Assembly: GCA_039800165.1 (NCBI GenBank)
Contig: JBDLRH010000150.1
Location: 5,585-69,584, forward strand
DNA from: JBDLRH01 sp039800165
Lineage (GTDB): Bacteria; Pseudomonadota; Gammaproteobacteria; Burkholderiales; Burkholderiaceae_C
DNA: 64,000 nucleotides
Direction of reading: 5' to 3'
Shown here: piece by piece, positions 33,707 through 42,009 of the stretch
How positions within the stretch are numbered: the first letter of the stretch is position 1
Layout: each line of letters opens with the position of its first letter
Notes under the pieces: model-generated
Databases searched by the model: none
The model's input: the letters and a program-made list of their open reading frames with translations, nothing else
What the model was told of the DNA's origin: nothing
Program-made: the position numbers and the translations under genes

Positions 33707-34430
33707 AGAGGATGAGGACCAGGGCGCTGAGCCCGAACCACTGGAATGCGTAGCCGTAGTGCTTGTCGACGCCGCTGGCGATGTCAGGCCAGTCGCGCCG
33801 CAAGCCTTGCGACGCCTCGCCTGTTTCGAGCAGCGCGCCCGGGCGCACGTCGAGCCGGTGCTCACGCGCGTGCGCCGCGATGTCCAGATTGTGCGCGATG
33901 GGCGAAGACCCCAAAGGCAGCGCAGCAGTGTCGCGCGCGCCGTCCTTGGCAGACGCGAGCTCGAACATGCGCGAAGGCGCGGCAGCCAGCCGGCCCGTCA
34001 CCTCCACCCGGCCTTCGGGCGTTGCCACCGGCGGCAGCCGCGTGGGCTGCACCAGGTCGCGCGGCGCCCAGCCACGCTGCACCCACAGCACGCCGCGCGC
34101 CGGCGCCTCCAGCTCCAGCGGCGTGAGCACGAAAAAGCCCGCCCGGCCCTGCAGGCTGCGGTTGTCGAGGAACACGGTGTGCTCGGGCAGCCAGCGTCCC
34201 GCCAGGCGCACGCGGCGCTGCACTTCGGCCAGCGGGTCGCTCAGTGCGGCATAGCCACGGTTGTCGAGCTCCGGGCGCTGGCGCTGCTGCTCGATCTGCT
34301 GCTGGATCGCCAGCTTTTGCGCGGCCCGCGACAGCTGCCACATGCCCAGCGAGGCCGTGCCCGCGGCAGCCGCGAAGGCCGCCAGCGCGATCAACCATCG
34401 GCGCCAGGCCAAAGACCCGCCGGGCTTCAC
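33663..34430 (-). CDS. SURF1 family cytochrome oxidase assembly protein
   Basis: 255 residues, with a membrane segment at each end (LIALAAFAAAAGTASLGMWQLSRA and FQWFGLSALVLILYVWFQF). Motifs WQLSRAAQK, GRWLPEHTVFLDNRSLQGRAGFFVLTPLEL, VLWVQRGWAPRD and HYGYAFQWFGLSA are SURF1 signatures. No ATG lies at the N-terminus; GTG 34430 is preferred because the next upstream codons run into the divergent small gene. SURF1 helps insert heme A into subunit I. Confidence 0.92.
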   Translation of the reverse strand: MKPGGSLAWRRWLIALAAFAAAAGTASLGMWQLSRAAQKLAIQQQIEQQRQRPELDNRGYAALSDPLAEVQRRVRLAGRWLPEHTVFLDNRSLQGRAGFFVLTPLELEAPARGVLWVQRGWAPRDLVQPTRLPPVATPEGRVEVTGRLAAAPSRMFELASAKDGARDTAALPLGSSPIAHNLDIAAHAREHRLDVRPGALLETGEASQGLRRDWPDIASGVDKHYGYAFQWFGLSALVLILYVWFQFIVPRRRRT

Positions 34431-34445
34431 CGGATAATCCCCGAC

Positions 34446-34670
34446 ATGGGATACCTTGTCGCGCTGGCCTTTGTGGCCATCCTTGCCAGCCTGGGCGCTG
34501 CGCTGCTGTTCATGCTCAAGGACGGCCGCGACGGCAAGGCCAAGACCAGCAACATGGCGCGTGCGCTGGCCTTCCGGGTGGGCTTCTCGATCCTGCTGTT
34601 CCTGTGCGTGCTGCTCGCCTGGTGGCTCGGCTGGATCCAGCCCACCGGCATTCCGGCCAGCGGCCGCTGA
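34446..34670 (+). CDS. Twin-transmembrane small protein (DUF2909)
   Basis: 74 residues on the strand opposite to the rest of the oxidase cluster. Two hydrophobic helices (GYLVALAFVAILASLGAALLFML and VGFSILLFLCVLLAWWLGWI) flank a basic loop. Matches DUF2909, a family almost always located beside surf1 in betaproteobacteria. Divergent from surf1 with only 15 bases between, so the promoters must overlap. Probably an oxidase-assembly accessory; no tested function known to me. Confidence 0.85.
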   Translation: MGYLVALAFVAILASLGAALLFMLKDGRDGKAKTSNMARALAFRVGFSILLFLCVLLAWWLGWIQPTGIPASGR

Positions 34671-34716
34671 ACACACCCCGCCCACTGCGCCCCTTGCGCA
34701 AGACGTGCGGGCGCAC

Positions 34717-34740
34717 AAAAAAGGCGCCTCGCGGCGCCTT
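34717..34740 (-). terminator. Rho-independent terminator of ctaE
   Basis: On the minus strand GGCGCC-GCGA-GGCGCC is followed by six T. It lies 30 to 54 bases past the ctaE stop. Confidence 0.85.
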
Positions 34741-34770
34741 GTGTGCGGAACGGTGTGCCCGCCGTGGCCA

Positions 34771-35649
34771 TCACATCCAGTAGACGAGGATGTACAGGCC
34801 CAGCCACACCACGTCCACGAAGTGCCAGTACCACGCCGCGCCCTCGAAGCCGAAGTGGCGGTCGGCGGTGAAGTGGCCCTTTTGCAGGCGCAGCGTGATG
34901 AACAGCAGCATCAGCATGCCGACGAACACGTGAAAGCCGTGGAAGCCGGTCAGCATGAAGAAGGTCGAACCGAAGATGCCCGAGCTGAGCTTGAGGTTCA
35001 GGTCGGTGTAGGCGTGGTAGTACTCGTAGCCTTGCACGAACAGGAAGGTCAGGCCCAGCAGCACCGTGATCCACATGTAGGCGATCGTCTTGCTGCGGTT
35101 GTTCTCGCGCAGGGCGTGGTGCGCGATCGTGAGCGTGACGCCCGAGGTCAGCAGCAGCGCGGTGTTGATGGTGGGCAGCCAGAACGGGCCCATGGTCTGG
35201 AACGGCTCGACGATGCCCGCCGGCGACGCGGTGGCGCCGGCGGCGATGCTCGGCCACACCGCCTTGAAGTCGGGCCACAGCAGCGCGTTTTCGAGGCTGC
35301 CGAGTGCGGGCACCGAATGCGCGCGGGCCCACCACAGGGCAGAGAAGAAGGCGCCGAAGAACATCACCTCCGAGAAGATGAACCAGCTCATGCTCCAGCG
35401 GTAGGAGATGTCGATCTTGTGGCCGTACTGGCCGCCTTCGCTTTCGCGGATGGCTTCGCTGAACCACTGGTACAGCACCACCAGCCACCAGGCCAGGCCA
35501 AAGAACAGCGAATACATGCCCCAGCCGGCGCCGTTGATCCACTGGCCGGCGCCAAGGATCACGAAGAACAGGCCGATGGCGGCCATGACCGGATGGCGCG
35601 AGGAATGGGGCACGTAGTAGTAAGGGGTGCCGTGCGCGGTGGAACTCAT
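34771..35649 (-). CDS. ctaE: Cytochrome c oxidase subunit III
   Basis: 292 residues, seven membrane segments. Typical blocks: HPVMAAIGLFFVILG, SWFIFSEVMFFGAFFSALWW, GVTLTIAHHALRENNR, GSTFFMLTGFHGFHVFVGMLMLL and AWYWHFVDVVWLGLYILVYW. Part of the aa3-type proton-pumping oxidase with CtaC and CtaD. ATG 35649 has AGGAGAAGC upstream. Confidence 0.97.
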   Translation of the reverse strand: MSSTAHGTPYYYVPHSSRHPVMAAIGLFFVILGAGQWINGAGWGMYSLFFGLAWWLVVLYQWFSEAIRESEGGQYGHKIDISYRWSMSWFIFSEVMFFGAFFSALWWARAHSVPALGSLENALLWPDFKAVWPSIAAGATASPAGIVEPFQTMGPFWLPTINTALLLTSGVTLTIAHHALRENNRSKTIAYMWITVLLGLTFLFVQGYEYYHAYTDLNLKLSSGIFGSTFFMLTGFHGFHVFVGMLMLLFITLRLQKGHFTADRHFGFEGAAWYWHFVDVVWLGLYILVYWM

Positions 35650-35694
35650 TGCTTCTCCTGACTCTCTCTCAATCGTTGTGCGGCCTGCGTGGCG

Positions 35695-35910
35695 TCAGCC
35701 CGCCACCCAGTGGACCAATGCAATCAGCCCGCCGACGAACAGCAGCGCGCCGGCAATGCCGACCGCGATGATGTGTACCGGGTTGGCCTGTGCAAGGTCC
35801 TGCCTGTATTCACTGTTCTTGCGGATGCCCACAAAAGACCACGCCACCATGCGGATGGTGCGGCCGATCGAGGACGGGGCGCGTGGCGGGGTCACGGGCG
35901 CGTGGCTCAT
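35695..35910 (-). CDS. DUF2970 small membrane protein
   Basis: 71 residues from ATG 35910, overlapping the ctaG stop by four bases (ATGA). Basic N-terminal half with RTIRMVAWSFVGIRKNSEYRQD, then one membrane helix near the C-terminus (IIAVGIAGALLFVGGLIALV). DUF2970 proteins sit between ctaG and ctaE in betaproteobacteria and are presumed assembly helpers. Confidence 0.87.
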   Translation of the reverse strand: MSHAPVTPPRAPSSIGRTIRMVAWSFVGIRKNSEYRQDLAQANPVHIIAVGIAGALLFVGGLIALVHWVAG

Positions 35911-36533
35911 GAACGCTCCTGCGCCGCGACGGCTTGCGCGCGTGCGTCTGCAGCCGGTGCGGCGGCCGACGATGCGGGCGCCGGCGGCGTCTTGCCGCCC
36001 ACCTCGAAGAAGGTGTACGACAGCGTGATGGTGGTGACGTCTTTCGACAGCTTCGGATCGATCACGAAAGCCACCGGCCACTGCTTCTTCTCGCCCGGCT
36101 CCAGCGTGTACTGGTTGAAGCAGAAGCACTCGAGCTTGTTGAAGTGGCCGCTGGCCTGCTTGGGCGCATAACTGGGGATGGCTTGCGCGGCCATGCGGCG
36201 GTTCTGCACGTTCTGGAACTCGTACATCACCGTGGCCAGTTCGCCCGGATGCACCTGGATCGAACGCTGCGCGGGGCGGAACTCCCACGGGCCGCGGCTG
36301 TTGGCGTCGAACTCCACCGTGATCAGCCGCGTCTTGTCGACCTGCGTGTTGGCCGCATCGCGCGCCTTGGTGGCACCAGGCAGCTGCTTCTCGCCAAGCG
36401 CCAGGATGTTGATGCCGGTGACTTCGCAGATGGCGCGATAGATCGGCACCAGCGCGTAGCCGAAGGCGAACATGCCGGCCGTGACCACGGCCAGCTTCCC
36501 CACCATGCGGAAGTTCTCGCGACGCATGCCCAT
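35907..36533 (-). CDS. ctaG: Cytochrome c oxidase assembly protein CtaG/Cox11
   Basis: 208 residues. Single N-terminal membrane helix (VVTAGMFAFGYALVPIY), then a periplasmic copper-binding domain with the CFCF motif in HFNKLECFCFNQYTLEPGE. Cox11 inserts CuB into subunit I. ATG 36533 or 36527 are equally possible. The Ala-rich C-terminal tail is poorly conserved. Precedes DUF2970 and ctaE. Confidence 0.95.
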   Translation of the reverse strand: MGMRRENFRMVGKLAVVTAGMFAFGYALVPIYRAICEVTGINILALGEKQLPGATKARDAANTQVDKTRLITVEFDANSRGPWEFRPAQRSIQVHPGELATVMYEFQNVQNRRMAAQAIPSYAPKQASGHFNKLECFCFNQYTLEPGEKKQWPVAFVIDPKLSKDVTTITLSYTFFEVGGKTPPAPASSAAAPAADARAQAVAAQERS

Positions 36534-36557
36534 GCCGGTTCGTCCTGTGCCTGGCCT

Positions 36558-36671
36558 TCAGCCGCCGAGCAGCACCATGCGCGCCATGAACCCGAGGAAG
36601 AACACCAGCGCCACCGAGCCCAGGATCAGGCCCAGGCGCCGGTTGCTGCGTTTTTGCTCGGGGGAGACCAT
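36558..36671 (-). CDS. Cytochrome oxidase small assembly protein (37 residues)
   Basis: Short ORF starting ATG 36671: MVSPEQKRSNRRLGLILG then a single hydrophobic helix (SVALVFFLGFMARMVLLGG) to a TGA stop. Basic N-terminus followed by one membrane span. Location between ctaD and ctaG in this orientation matches the tiny gene annotated as cytochrome oxidase small assembly protein in Burkholderiales. GGGGGAG just upstream of the ATG serves as ribosome site. No gene caller with a length cut would find it. Confidence 0.8.
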   Translation of the reverse strand: MVSPEQKRSNRRLGLILGSVALVFFLGFMARMVLLGG

Positions 36672-36707
36672 GTCGCGTCAGGCTTCAGCGGCAGCGCGGG
36701 GGCCGGA

Positions 36708-38324
36708 TCAGCCGACCACCTTGGTGGCGGTGGGGTCGAGCTTGGGCGGATTCTCGAAGGTGTGGAACGGCGCCGGCGACGGCACTTCCCACTCGAGGCC
36801 CTCGGCACCTTCCCACGGCTTTTGCGAGGCCTTCTCGCCCTTGCCCATCATGGTGGGCACCACGATGAACAGGAAGAAGTACACCTGCGCCAGACCGAAG
36901 GCGAACGCACCTACCGAGGCGATGGCGTTGAAGTCCGCAAACTGGGCCGGGTAGTCGGCGTAGCGGCGCGGCATGCCGGCCAGGCCCAGGAAGTGCATCG
37001 GGAAGAAGGTGACGTTGAAGGAGATCAGCGACCACCAGAAGTGGATCTTGCCGCGCGTCTCGTTGTACATCACGCCGGTCCACTTCGGCACCCAGTAGTA
37101 GTAGCCGGCGAACAGCGCATACAGCGAGCCGGCCACCAGCACGTAGTGGAAGTGCGCCACCACGTAGTAGCCGTCCTGCAGCTGGATGTCGATCGGCGCC
37201 ATGGCCAGGATCAGGCCGGTGAAGCCGCCCATGGTGAACACGAAGATGAAGCCCACCGCAAACAGCATCGGCGTCTCGAAGGTCATCGAGCCCTGCCACA
37301 TGGTGGCGATCCAGTTGAAGATCTTCACGGCCGTGGGCACCGCAATCAGCATGGTCGCGTACATGAAGAACAGCTGGCCGGTGACCGGCATGCCGGTGGT
37401 GAACATGTGGTGCGCCCACACGATGAACGACAGGATGGCGATCGAGCTGGTGGCATACACCATCGACGCATAGCCGAACAGCTTCTTGCGGCTGAAGGCC
37501 GGCACGATCTGGCTGATGATGCCGAAGGCCGGCAGGATCATGATGTAGACCTCGGGGTGGCCGAAGAACCAGAAGATGTGCTGGTACATCACCGGGTCAC
37601 CGCCGCCGGCGGGGTTGAAGAAGCTGGTGCCGAAGTGGCGGTCGGTCAGCGTCATGGTGATGGCGCCTGCCAGCACCGGCATCACCGCGATCAGCAGGTA
37701 GGCGGTGATCAGCCAGGTCCACACGAACATCGGCATCTTCATCAGCGTCATGCCGGGCGCGCGCATGTTGAGGATGGTCACGATGATGTTGATCGAGCCC
37801 ATGATCGACGAGGCGCCAAGGATGTGCATCGCGAAGATGGCTGCGTCCATCGACGGGCCCATCTGCAGCGTCAGCGGCGCGTAGAGCGTCCAGCCGGCTG
37901 CCGGTGCGCCACCGGGCATGAAGAACGAGCCGGCCAGCATGATCGCCGCCGGGATCATCAGCCAGAAGCTGAAGTTGTTCATGCGCGCGAAGGCCATGTC
38001 CGATGCGCCGATCTGCAGCGGGATCATCCAGTTCGCGAAGCCCACGAAGGCCGGCATGATGGCGCCGAACACCATGATCAGGCCGTGCATGGTGGTGAGC
38101 TGGTTGAACAGCTCGGGGTTGACCACCTGCAGGCCGGGCTGGAACAGCTCGGCGCGGATGCCCAGGGCCAGCACACCGCCGACCATCAGCATCGCAAACG
38201 AGAACAGCAGGTACAGCGTACCGATGTCCTTGTGGTTGGTGGCAAACACCCAGCGGCGCCAGCCGGTCATCGCGCCATGGTGATCGTCATGGGCGTGGTC
38301 GTGGTGGTCGAGGACTGCACTCAT
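36708..38324 (-). CDS. ctaD: Cytochrome c oxidase subunit I, aa3 type
   Basis: 538 residues, twelve membrane helices. Heme a, a3 and CuB ligands are present: TMHGLIMVFGAIMPAF (His), HIFWFFGHPEVYIMILPAFG (CuB His-Glu-Tyr block with the A1-type Glu), VWAHHMFTTG (CuB His pair) and VVAHFHYVLVAGSLYALF (heme His pair). His-rich N-terminus (HHDHAHDDHHG) may bind metal. Catalyses oxygen reduction coupled to proton pumping. Confidence 0.98.
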   Translation of the reverse strand: MSAVLDHHDHAHDDHHGAMTGWRRWVFATNHKDIGTLYLLFSFAMLMVGGVLALGIRAELFQPGLQVVNPELFNQLTTMHGLIMVFGAIMPAFVGFANWMIPLQIGASDMAFARMNNFSFWLMIPAAIMLAGSFFMPGGAPAAGWTLYAPLTLQMGPSMDAAIFAMHILGASSIMGSINIIVTILNMRAPGMTLMKMPMFVWTWLITAYLLIAVMPVLAGAITMTLTDRHFGTSFFNPAGGGDPVMYQHIFWFFGHPEVYIMILPAFGIISQIVPAFSRKKLFGYASMVYATSSIAILSFIVWAHHMFTTGMPVTGQLFFMYATMLIAVPTAVKIFNWIATMWQGSMTFETPMLFAVGFIFVFTMGGFTGLILAMAPIDIQLQDGYYVVAHFHYVLVAGSLYALFAGYYYWVPKWTGVMYNETRGKIHFWWSLISFNVTFFPMHFLGLAGMPRRYADYPAQFADFNAIASVGAFAFGLAQVYFFLFIVVPTMMGKGEKASQKPWEGAEGLEWEVPSPAPFHTFENPPKLDPTATKVVG

Positions 38325-38351
38325 GGGACTTTCCTTTGAAAACGCCTTGGA

Positions 38352-39533
38352 TTACTTGCGCGCGGCCAGCACTTCTGCGGGCTGCACCACCTGGCCGGTC
38401 TTGTTGGACCAGGTGTTCTTCGTGTAGGAGATGACGGCCGCGATGTCGGTGTCCGACAGCTGCTTCCACGCCGGCATCGCGCCGTTGTTCTGGCCGTTGA
38501 GCAGGATCGCGATCGTCTTGGCCTTGTCGGCATCGAGCACCACGGCCGAGCCGTCGAGCGCCTTGATCGGGCCCGCGCCCTTGCCGGTGGCCTGGTGGCA
38601 GGCCGCGCAGTTGGCAGCGTAGACCTTCTCGCCGCGCGCCACGATGTCGTTGAGCGCCCAGACCTTGCTCGGGTCATCGAGCTTGGCCGCCATCTTCTTC
38701 TTCTCGCCTTCGACCCACTTGGCATAGTCCTCGGCGGACACCACCTTCACGTGGATCGGCATGTAGGCGTGCTCCTTGCCGCACAGTTCCTGGCACTGGC
38801 CGTAGAAGTCGCCGGTTTTCTCGGCGCGGAACCAGGTGTCGCGCACGAAGCCGGGGATGGCGTCCTGCTTGATGCCGAAGGACGGAACCGCAAAGGCGTG
38901 AATCACGTCGTTGGCGGTGGTGATCACGCGCACCTTCTTGCCCACCGGCACCACCAGCGGGTTGTCCACCTTCAGCAGGTAGTTGTCGGGCAGCGGCTGG
39001 CCCTTGGCGCCGCTGTTGGACAGCTCGCGGTGGCTGTTGTCCAGGGTGGAGATGAAGGAGATGCCCTCACCCTCGCCCTTGATGTAGTCGTAGCCCCACT
39101 TCCACTGGTAGCCGGTCACCTTGACGGTGAGGTCGGCGTTGGTGGTGTCCTTCTGGGCGACCAGCACCTTGGTGGCCGGCAGCGCCATCAGGATCACGAT
39201 GATGAAGGGGACGATCGTCCAGACCACCTCGACGGTGACCGACTCGTGGAAGCTCGCCGGCTTGTGGCCGACCGACTTGCGGTGCTTCCAGATCGAATAG
39301 AACATCACCGCGAACACGGCGATGAAGATCACCGTGCACAGGATCAGCATGAACCAGTGCAGCCAGTGCTGCTCGACCGCGATCTGGGTGACTGGCGGAT
39401 GCAGGTTGAGCTGGTTGACCGCAGGTCCCCCAGGCAGGTCCTTGACGGCCCAGGCCGCGGTGGTGGCCCAGGCGCCGGCAGCGGCGCCGGCTTGGCTCAG
39501 CAGGCTGGACAGCCGGCCGGTGATGCTCTTCAT
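38352..39533 (-). CDS. ctaC: Cytochrome c oxidase subunit II with C-terminal cytochrome c domain
   Basis: 393 residues from ATG 39533 (GTG 39542 also open). Signal-like N-terminus, two membrane helices, the aromatic tryptophan loop GYQWKWGYDY, CuA site GQCQELCGKEHAYMPI, and then a fused cytochrome c domain with CAACH near residue 314 and MPAW as the methionine ligand region. This caa3-like fusion gives the oxidase its own electron entry heme. First subunit gene of the minus-strand oxidase operon. Confidence 0.97.
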   Translation of the reverse strand: MKSITGRLSSLLSQAGAAAGAWATTAAWAVKDLPGGPAVNQLNLHPPVTQIAVEQHWLHWFMLILCTVIFIAVFAVMFYSIWKHRKSVGHKPASFHESVTVEVVWTIVPFIIVILMALPATKVLVAQKDTTNADLTVKVTGYQWKWGYDYIKGEGEGISFISTLDNSHRELSNSGAKGQPLPDNYLLKVDNPLVVPVGKKVRVITTANDVIHAFAVPSFGIKQDAIPGFVRDTWFRAEKTGDFYGQCQELCGKEHAYMPIHVKVVSAEDYAKWVEGEKKKMAAKLDDPSKVWALNDIVARGEKVYAANCAACHQATGKGAGPIKALDGSAVVLDADKAKTIAILLNGQNNGAMPAWKQLSDTDIAAVISYTKNTWSNKTGQVVQPAEVLAARK

Positions 39534-39573
39534 CTTCTTCACTTCTGATGCCTCTTGGTCTAAACCCCTGCCC

Positions 39574-39603
39574 GCCTTGCGCCGCTCATGCAGCGCGCAA
39601 GGC
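39574..39603 (-). other. Hairpin between the DUF2244 gene and ctaC
   Basis: GCCTTGCGC and GCGCAAGGC form a perfect 9-bp stem with a 12-base loop that covers the DUF2244 stop. There is no T-run, so a transcript-processing or partial-terminator role upstream of ctaC is possible. Confidence 0.45.
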
Positions 39604-40155
39604 CAGGCGTATCTCCCGGGCCAGCGCCGGCCTCAGCTCGGGCCGCACATAGCGCCCCACGCTCACCGACTGCCCCCGCCCCGACACCTCGATCAGCGAG
39701 CCGTCGCCCGCGCTGGGTTCCACACGGACCCAGGCACGGTCAAACTCGGCACGCTGCAGGCGCCCTGCATTCTCGAGTTCCACCACCAGCTGGCCGCCCT
39801 GCAGCGAGATGCGCTCGCCGTCGGTCGCGTGGCGCGCGTGCACCAGGAAGGCAATGCCCACGACCAGCAGTTCCAGCCAGGTGAAGGGAAGCACCAGATG
39901 CGCCCCCTGGAACCAGAAGAAGGTTCCGATGCCCAGCGACACGACGCACAGAGATGCGTACAGCCAGCCCAGCTGTGCCGGCGTCACAGAGACATTGCGC
40001 TTCAGGAACCAGTGGATGCCCTGGCCCGAGACTGTGGCGAAACGAAAAGCGAGATTCGACACGTTGACGCTGGGGTGCGGCAGTCCGCCTGGCGGCCTGC
40101 GCGCGATTGGCGCGGGAAGATGCCCGAACTTCAGCCGCGGATTATAGAGCGGCAT
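39586..40155 (-). CDS. DUF2244 membrane protein upstream of ctaC
   Basis: 189 residues from ATG 40155, but a promoter -10 (TATAAT, 40146-40141) lies inside that N-terminus, so GTG 40062 (158 residues, VSNLAFRF) is more likely. Two membrane helices (LGWLYASLCVVSLGIGTFFWF and LPFTWLELLVVGIAFLVHA) are followed by a cytosolic domain with LQGGQLVVELENAG and EFDRAWVRVEP. DUF2244 genes commonly precede coxB in alpha- and betaproteobacteria. Function unknown. Confidence 0.85.
   Translation of the reverse strand: MPLYNPRLKFGHLPAPIARRPPGGLPHPSVNVSNLAFRFATVSGQGIHWFLKRNVSVTPAQLGWLYASLCVVSLGIGTFFWFQGAHLVLPFTWLELLVVGIAFLVHARHATDGERISLQGGQLVVELENAGRLQRAEFDRAWVRVEPSAGDGSLIEVSGRGQSVSVGRYVRPELRPALAREIRLALRAA
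40131..40147 (-). promoter_or_regulatory. Promoter -10 element with GC-rich discriminator, upstream of DUF2244/ctaC
   Basis: On the minus strand CTATAATCCGCGGCTGA contains a consensus TATAAT followed by a very GC-rich discriminator. The same 17 bases occur at 54653-54669 upstream of the cytochrome c4 gene. No clear -35 hexamer is visible 17 bases upstream. Confidence 0.6.
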
Positions 40156-40254
40156 TGCTGCACTGCGGTGGCATCGGATTGTCGCGAAATGCGACAGGCT
40201 CGGGCGATCGCATCACGGCGCCTGCCCGGCCTGTCCCGCGAGGAGCGGCGCAGC

Positions 40255-41187
40255 TCAGCGCGGGCGCGCCAGCATGCTGCGCATGTCGCCCAGCGACAGC
40301 GCGCTGTGCTCGGCCACCCGCACCCGGGGCGCGGCCTTGAAGGCGTGGCCGTAGACGATCTCGAAGGTCAGCGCCAGCCGGCCGCCTTGCGCCGGGTCGG
40401 CCAGGGCGTCGGCGAGGGCGGCCTCCAGCCGCGCGCGCCAGCCGCGCCCGCGCAGCCCGGCAAAGCGCGCTTGATGCAGGTTGGTGCCCAGGGTGCGCAG
40501 TTCGGCCAGCAGGGCCTGCGGCGACTCCCAGATCAGCACCACACGCTCCATGTCCATCACCGGCTCGGCAAAGCCGGCGTGCACCAGCATGTCGCCCCAG
40601 TCGTGCATGTCGGTGAATTCGTGCGCCGGCGCGCCCCAGCCCAGCTGCGCGTACAGCGCACGCAGCTCGCGCAGGGTGTCGGGGCCGAGCGCCGAAAACA
40701 TCAGGAACCCGTCCACCGCCAGTAGCCGCTGCCAGCGCGCCAGCAAGGCCTGCGGGTCGGCACTCATGTGCAGCGCCATGTTGGCCCACACCATCTGCGC
40801 GGCACCGTCGGCCGGCGCACCGGCGTGCAGCGCACTGCGCGCCGCACCCAGCCAGCGCTTCCACGCGGGCGGCGCAAGCTGCGCGCGGGCCGTGCGGTCG
40901 GCCTCGCGGGCGCCGGGCGCTTCACCATCGCTCACCAGCCAGCAGTCGGCCTGCGGATAGCGCTGCGCAATCGCGCGGTGCGCCTGCAGGCCGCCACGCA
41001 GCGGCGCCCAGTGCACCCAGGCCTGCGGCTCGCGGCGAATCCACTGCAGCCGCTCGGCCATGCGGCGTGCCACCTCTTCGTGCAGCCACGGCGACGCGGC
41101 CTGCGCACCGGCGTGCCCAAAAGCAGCCGCGCGCGCCCAGCGCGCAGCGGCAACGGCATCGATGGTGGGCGGGCGCTCGGAGCTCAT
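40255..41187 (-). CDS. BioC-like SAM-dependent methyltransferase
   Basis: 310 residues from ATG 41187. The C-terminal half matches the BioC (malonyl-ACP O-methyltransferase) group: MVWANMALHMSADPQALLARWQRLLAVDGFLMFSALGPDTLRELRALY. BioC methylates malonyl-ACP to start biotin synthesis. However, the usual SAM-binding motif I (VLDVGCGTG-like) is missing; the corresponding stretch reads WVHWAPLRGGLQAHRAI. It may be a diverged or inactive member. Divergent from comF, as is common in this group. Confidence 0.7.
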   Translation of the reverse strand: MSSERPPTIDAVAAARWARAAAFGHAGAQAASPWLHEEVARRMAERLQWIRREPQAWVHWAPLRGGLQAHRAIAQRYPQADCWLVSDGEAPGAREADRTARAQLAPPAWKRWLGAARSALHAGAPADGAAQMVWANMALHMSADPQALLARWQRLLAVDGFLMFSALGPDTLRELRALYAQLGWGAPAHEFTDMHDWGDMLVHAGFAEPVMDMERVVLIWESPQALLAELRTLGTNLHQARFAGLRGRGWRARLEAALADALADPAQGGRLALTFEIVYGHAFKAAPRVRVAEHSALSLGDMRSMLARPR

Positions 41188-41218
41188 GGCGATCAGGGAC
41201 GCACTGTATATTGGCCCG

Positions 41219-41977
41219 ATGCTGTCACGCCTGCTTGGCCGCGCACTGCCCAGCCGCTGCCGCATCTGCCACGCGTGGCCTGCGCAGCCGCTGTGCGAGG
41301 CCTGCGTGGCCGCCTTCGCGCAACCGGTGGCGCGCTGCCCGCGCTGTGCGCTGCGCCTGACTGAGCATGACAGCCCCTGCCCCGACTGCCTGCGTGACCC
41401 GCCGCCGCTGGATCGCTGCGTGGCCGCGGTGGACTACGCGTGGCCCTGGTCGGACTGCATCGCCCAGTTCAAGTTTGGTGCCGACCCCGGCTGGAGCGAT
41501 GCGCTGGCGCTGCTGATGCGCAGCACGCCATGGGCCGAGCCGCTGATCGATGCCTGCGAGCTGGCCGTGCCGATGCCGATGCCCGAGCGCCGGCTGCGCG
41601 AGCGCGGCTTCAATCAGGCGCTGGAGCTCGCGCGCCGGCTCGCGCCGCAGCGCTGCGACGCCACGCTGCTCATGCGCCTGCCCGATGCACGCGATCTGCC
41701 CGAGCAGCACACCCTGAGCCGCGCCGCGCGGCTGGCCAACCTGCGCGGCGCGATGCTGGTGGACCCGCTGCGCCTGCCTGCGGTGCAGGGCCGGCAGGTG
41801 CTGCTGATCGATGACGTGATGACCACCGGCGCGTCGCTGCGTGCCGCCGCAGGTGCGCTGCTGCAGGCCGGTGCACGCAGCGTCAGCGCGCTGGTGCTGG
41901 CGCGCACTCCGGCGCCGGGCACGGCCGATGCGGTGCGCGCAGCAACGGACGCAGACCAGGCGCTGTATCGCGACTGA
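41219..41977 (+). CDS. comF: ComF family phosphoribosyltransferase-like protein
   Basis: 252 residues. N-terminal zinc-ribbon cysteines (CRICHAWPAQPLCEAC, CPRC, CPDC) and a C-terminal PRTase-type fold with RGFNQALELAR and the PRPP motif VLLIDDVMTTGASL. ComF proteins take part in DNA uptake for transformation, with an undefined biochemical role. Divergent from the BioC-like gene across 31 bases that contain TATATT. Confidence 0.93.
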   Translation: MLSRLLGRALPSRCRICHAWPAQPLCEACVAAFAQPVARCPRCALRLTEHDSPCPDCLRDPPPLDRCVAAVDYAWPWSDCIAQFKFGADPGWSDALALLMRSTPWAEPLIDACELAVPMPMPERRLRERGFNQALELARRLAPQRCDATLLMRLPDARDLPEQHTLSRAARLANLRGAMLVDPLRLPAVQGRQVLLIDDVMTTGASLRAAAGALLQAGARSVSALVLARTPAPGTADAVRAATDADQALYRD

Positions 41978-42009
41978 TTCCAGACGCCCCGCTCTGCGAT
42001 CATCGCGGC

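Noticed and set aside
35934..38339. 801-codon plus-strand frame across ctaG and ctaD
   Set aside because: Antisense to the oxidase subunit I and Cox11 genes and rich in His/Arg/Glu without motifs.
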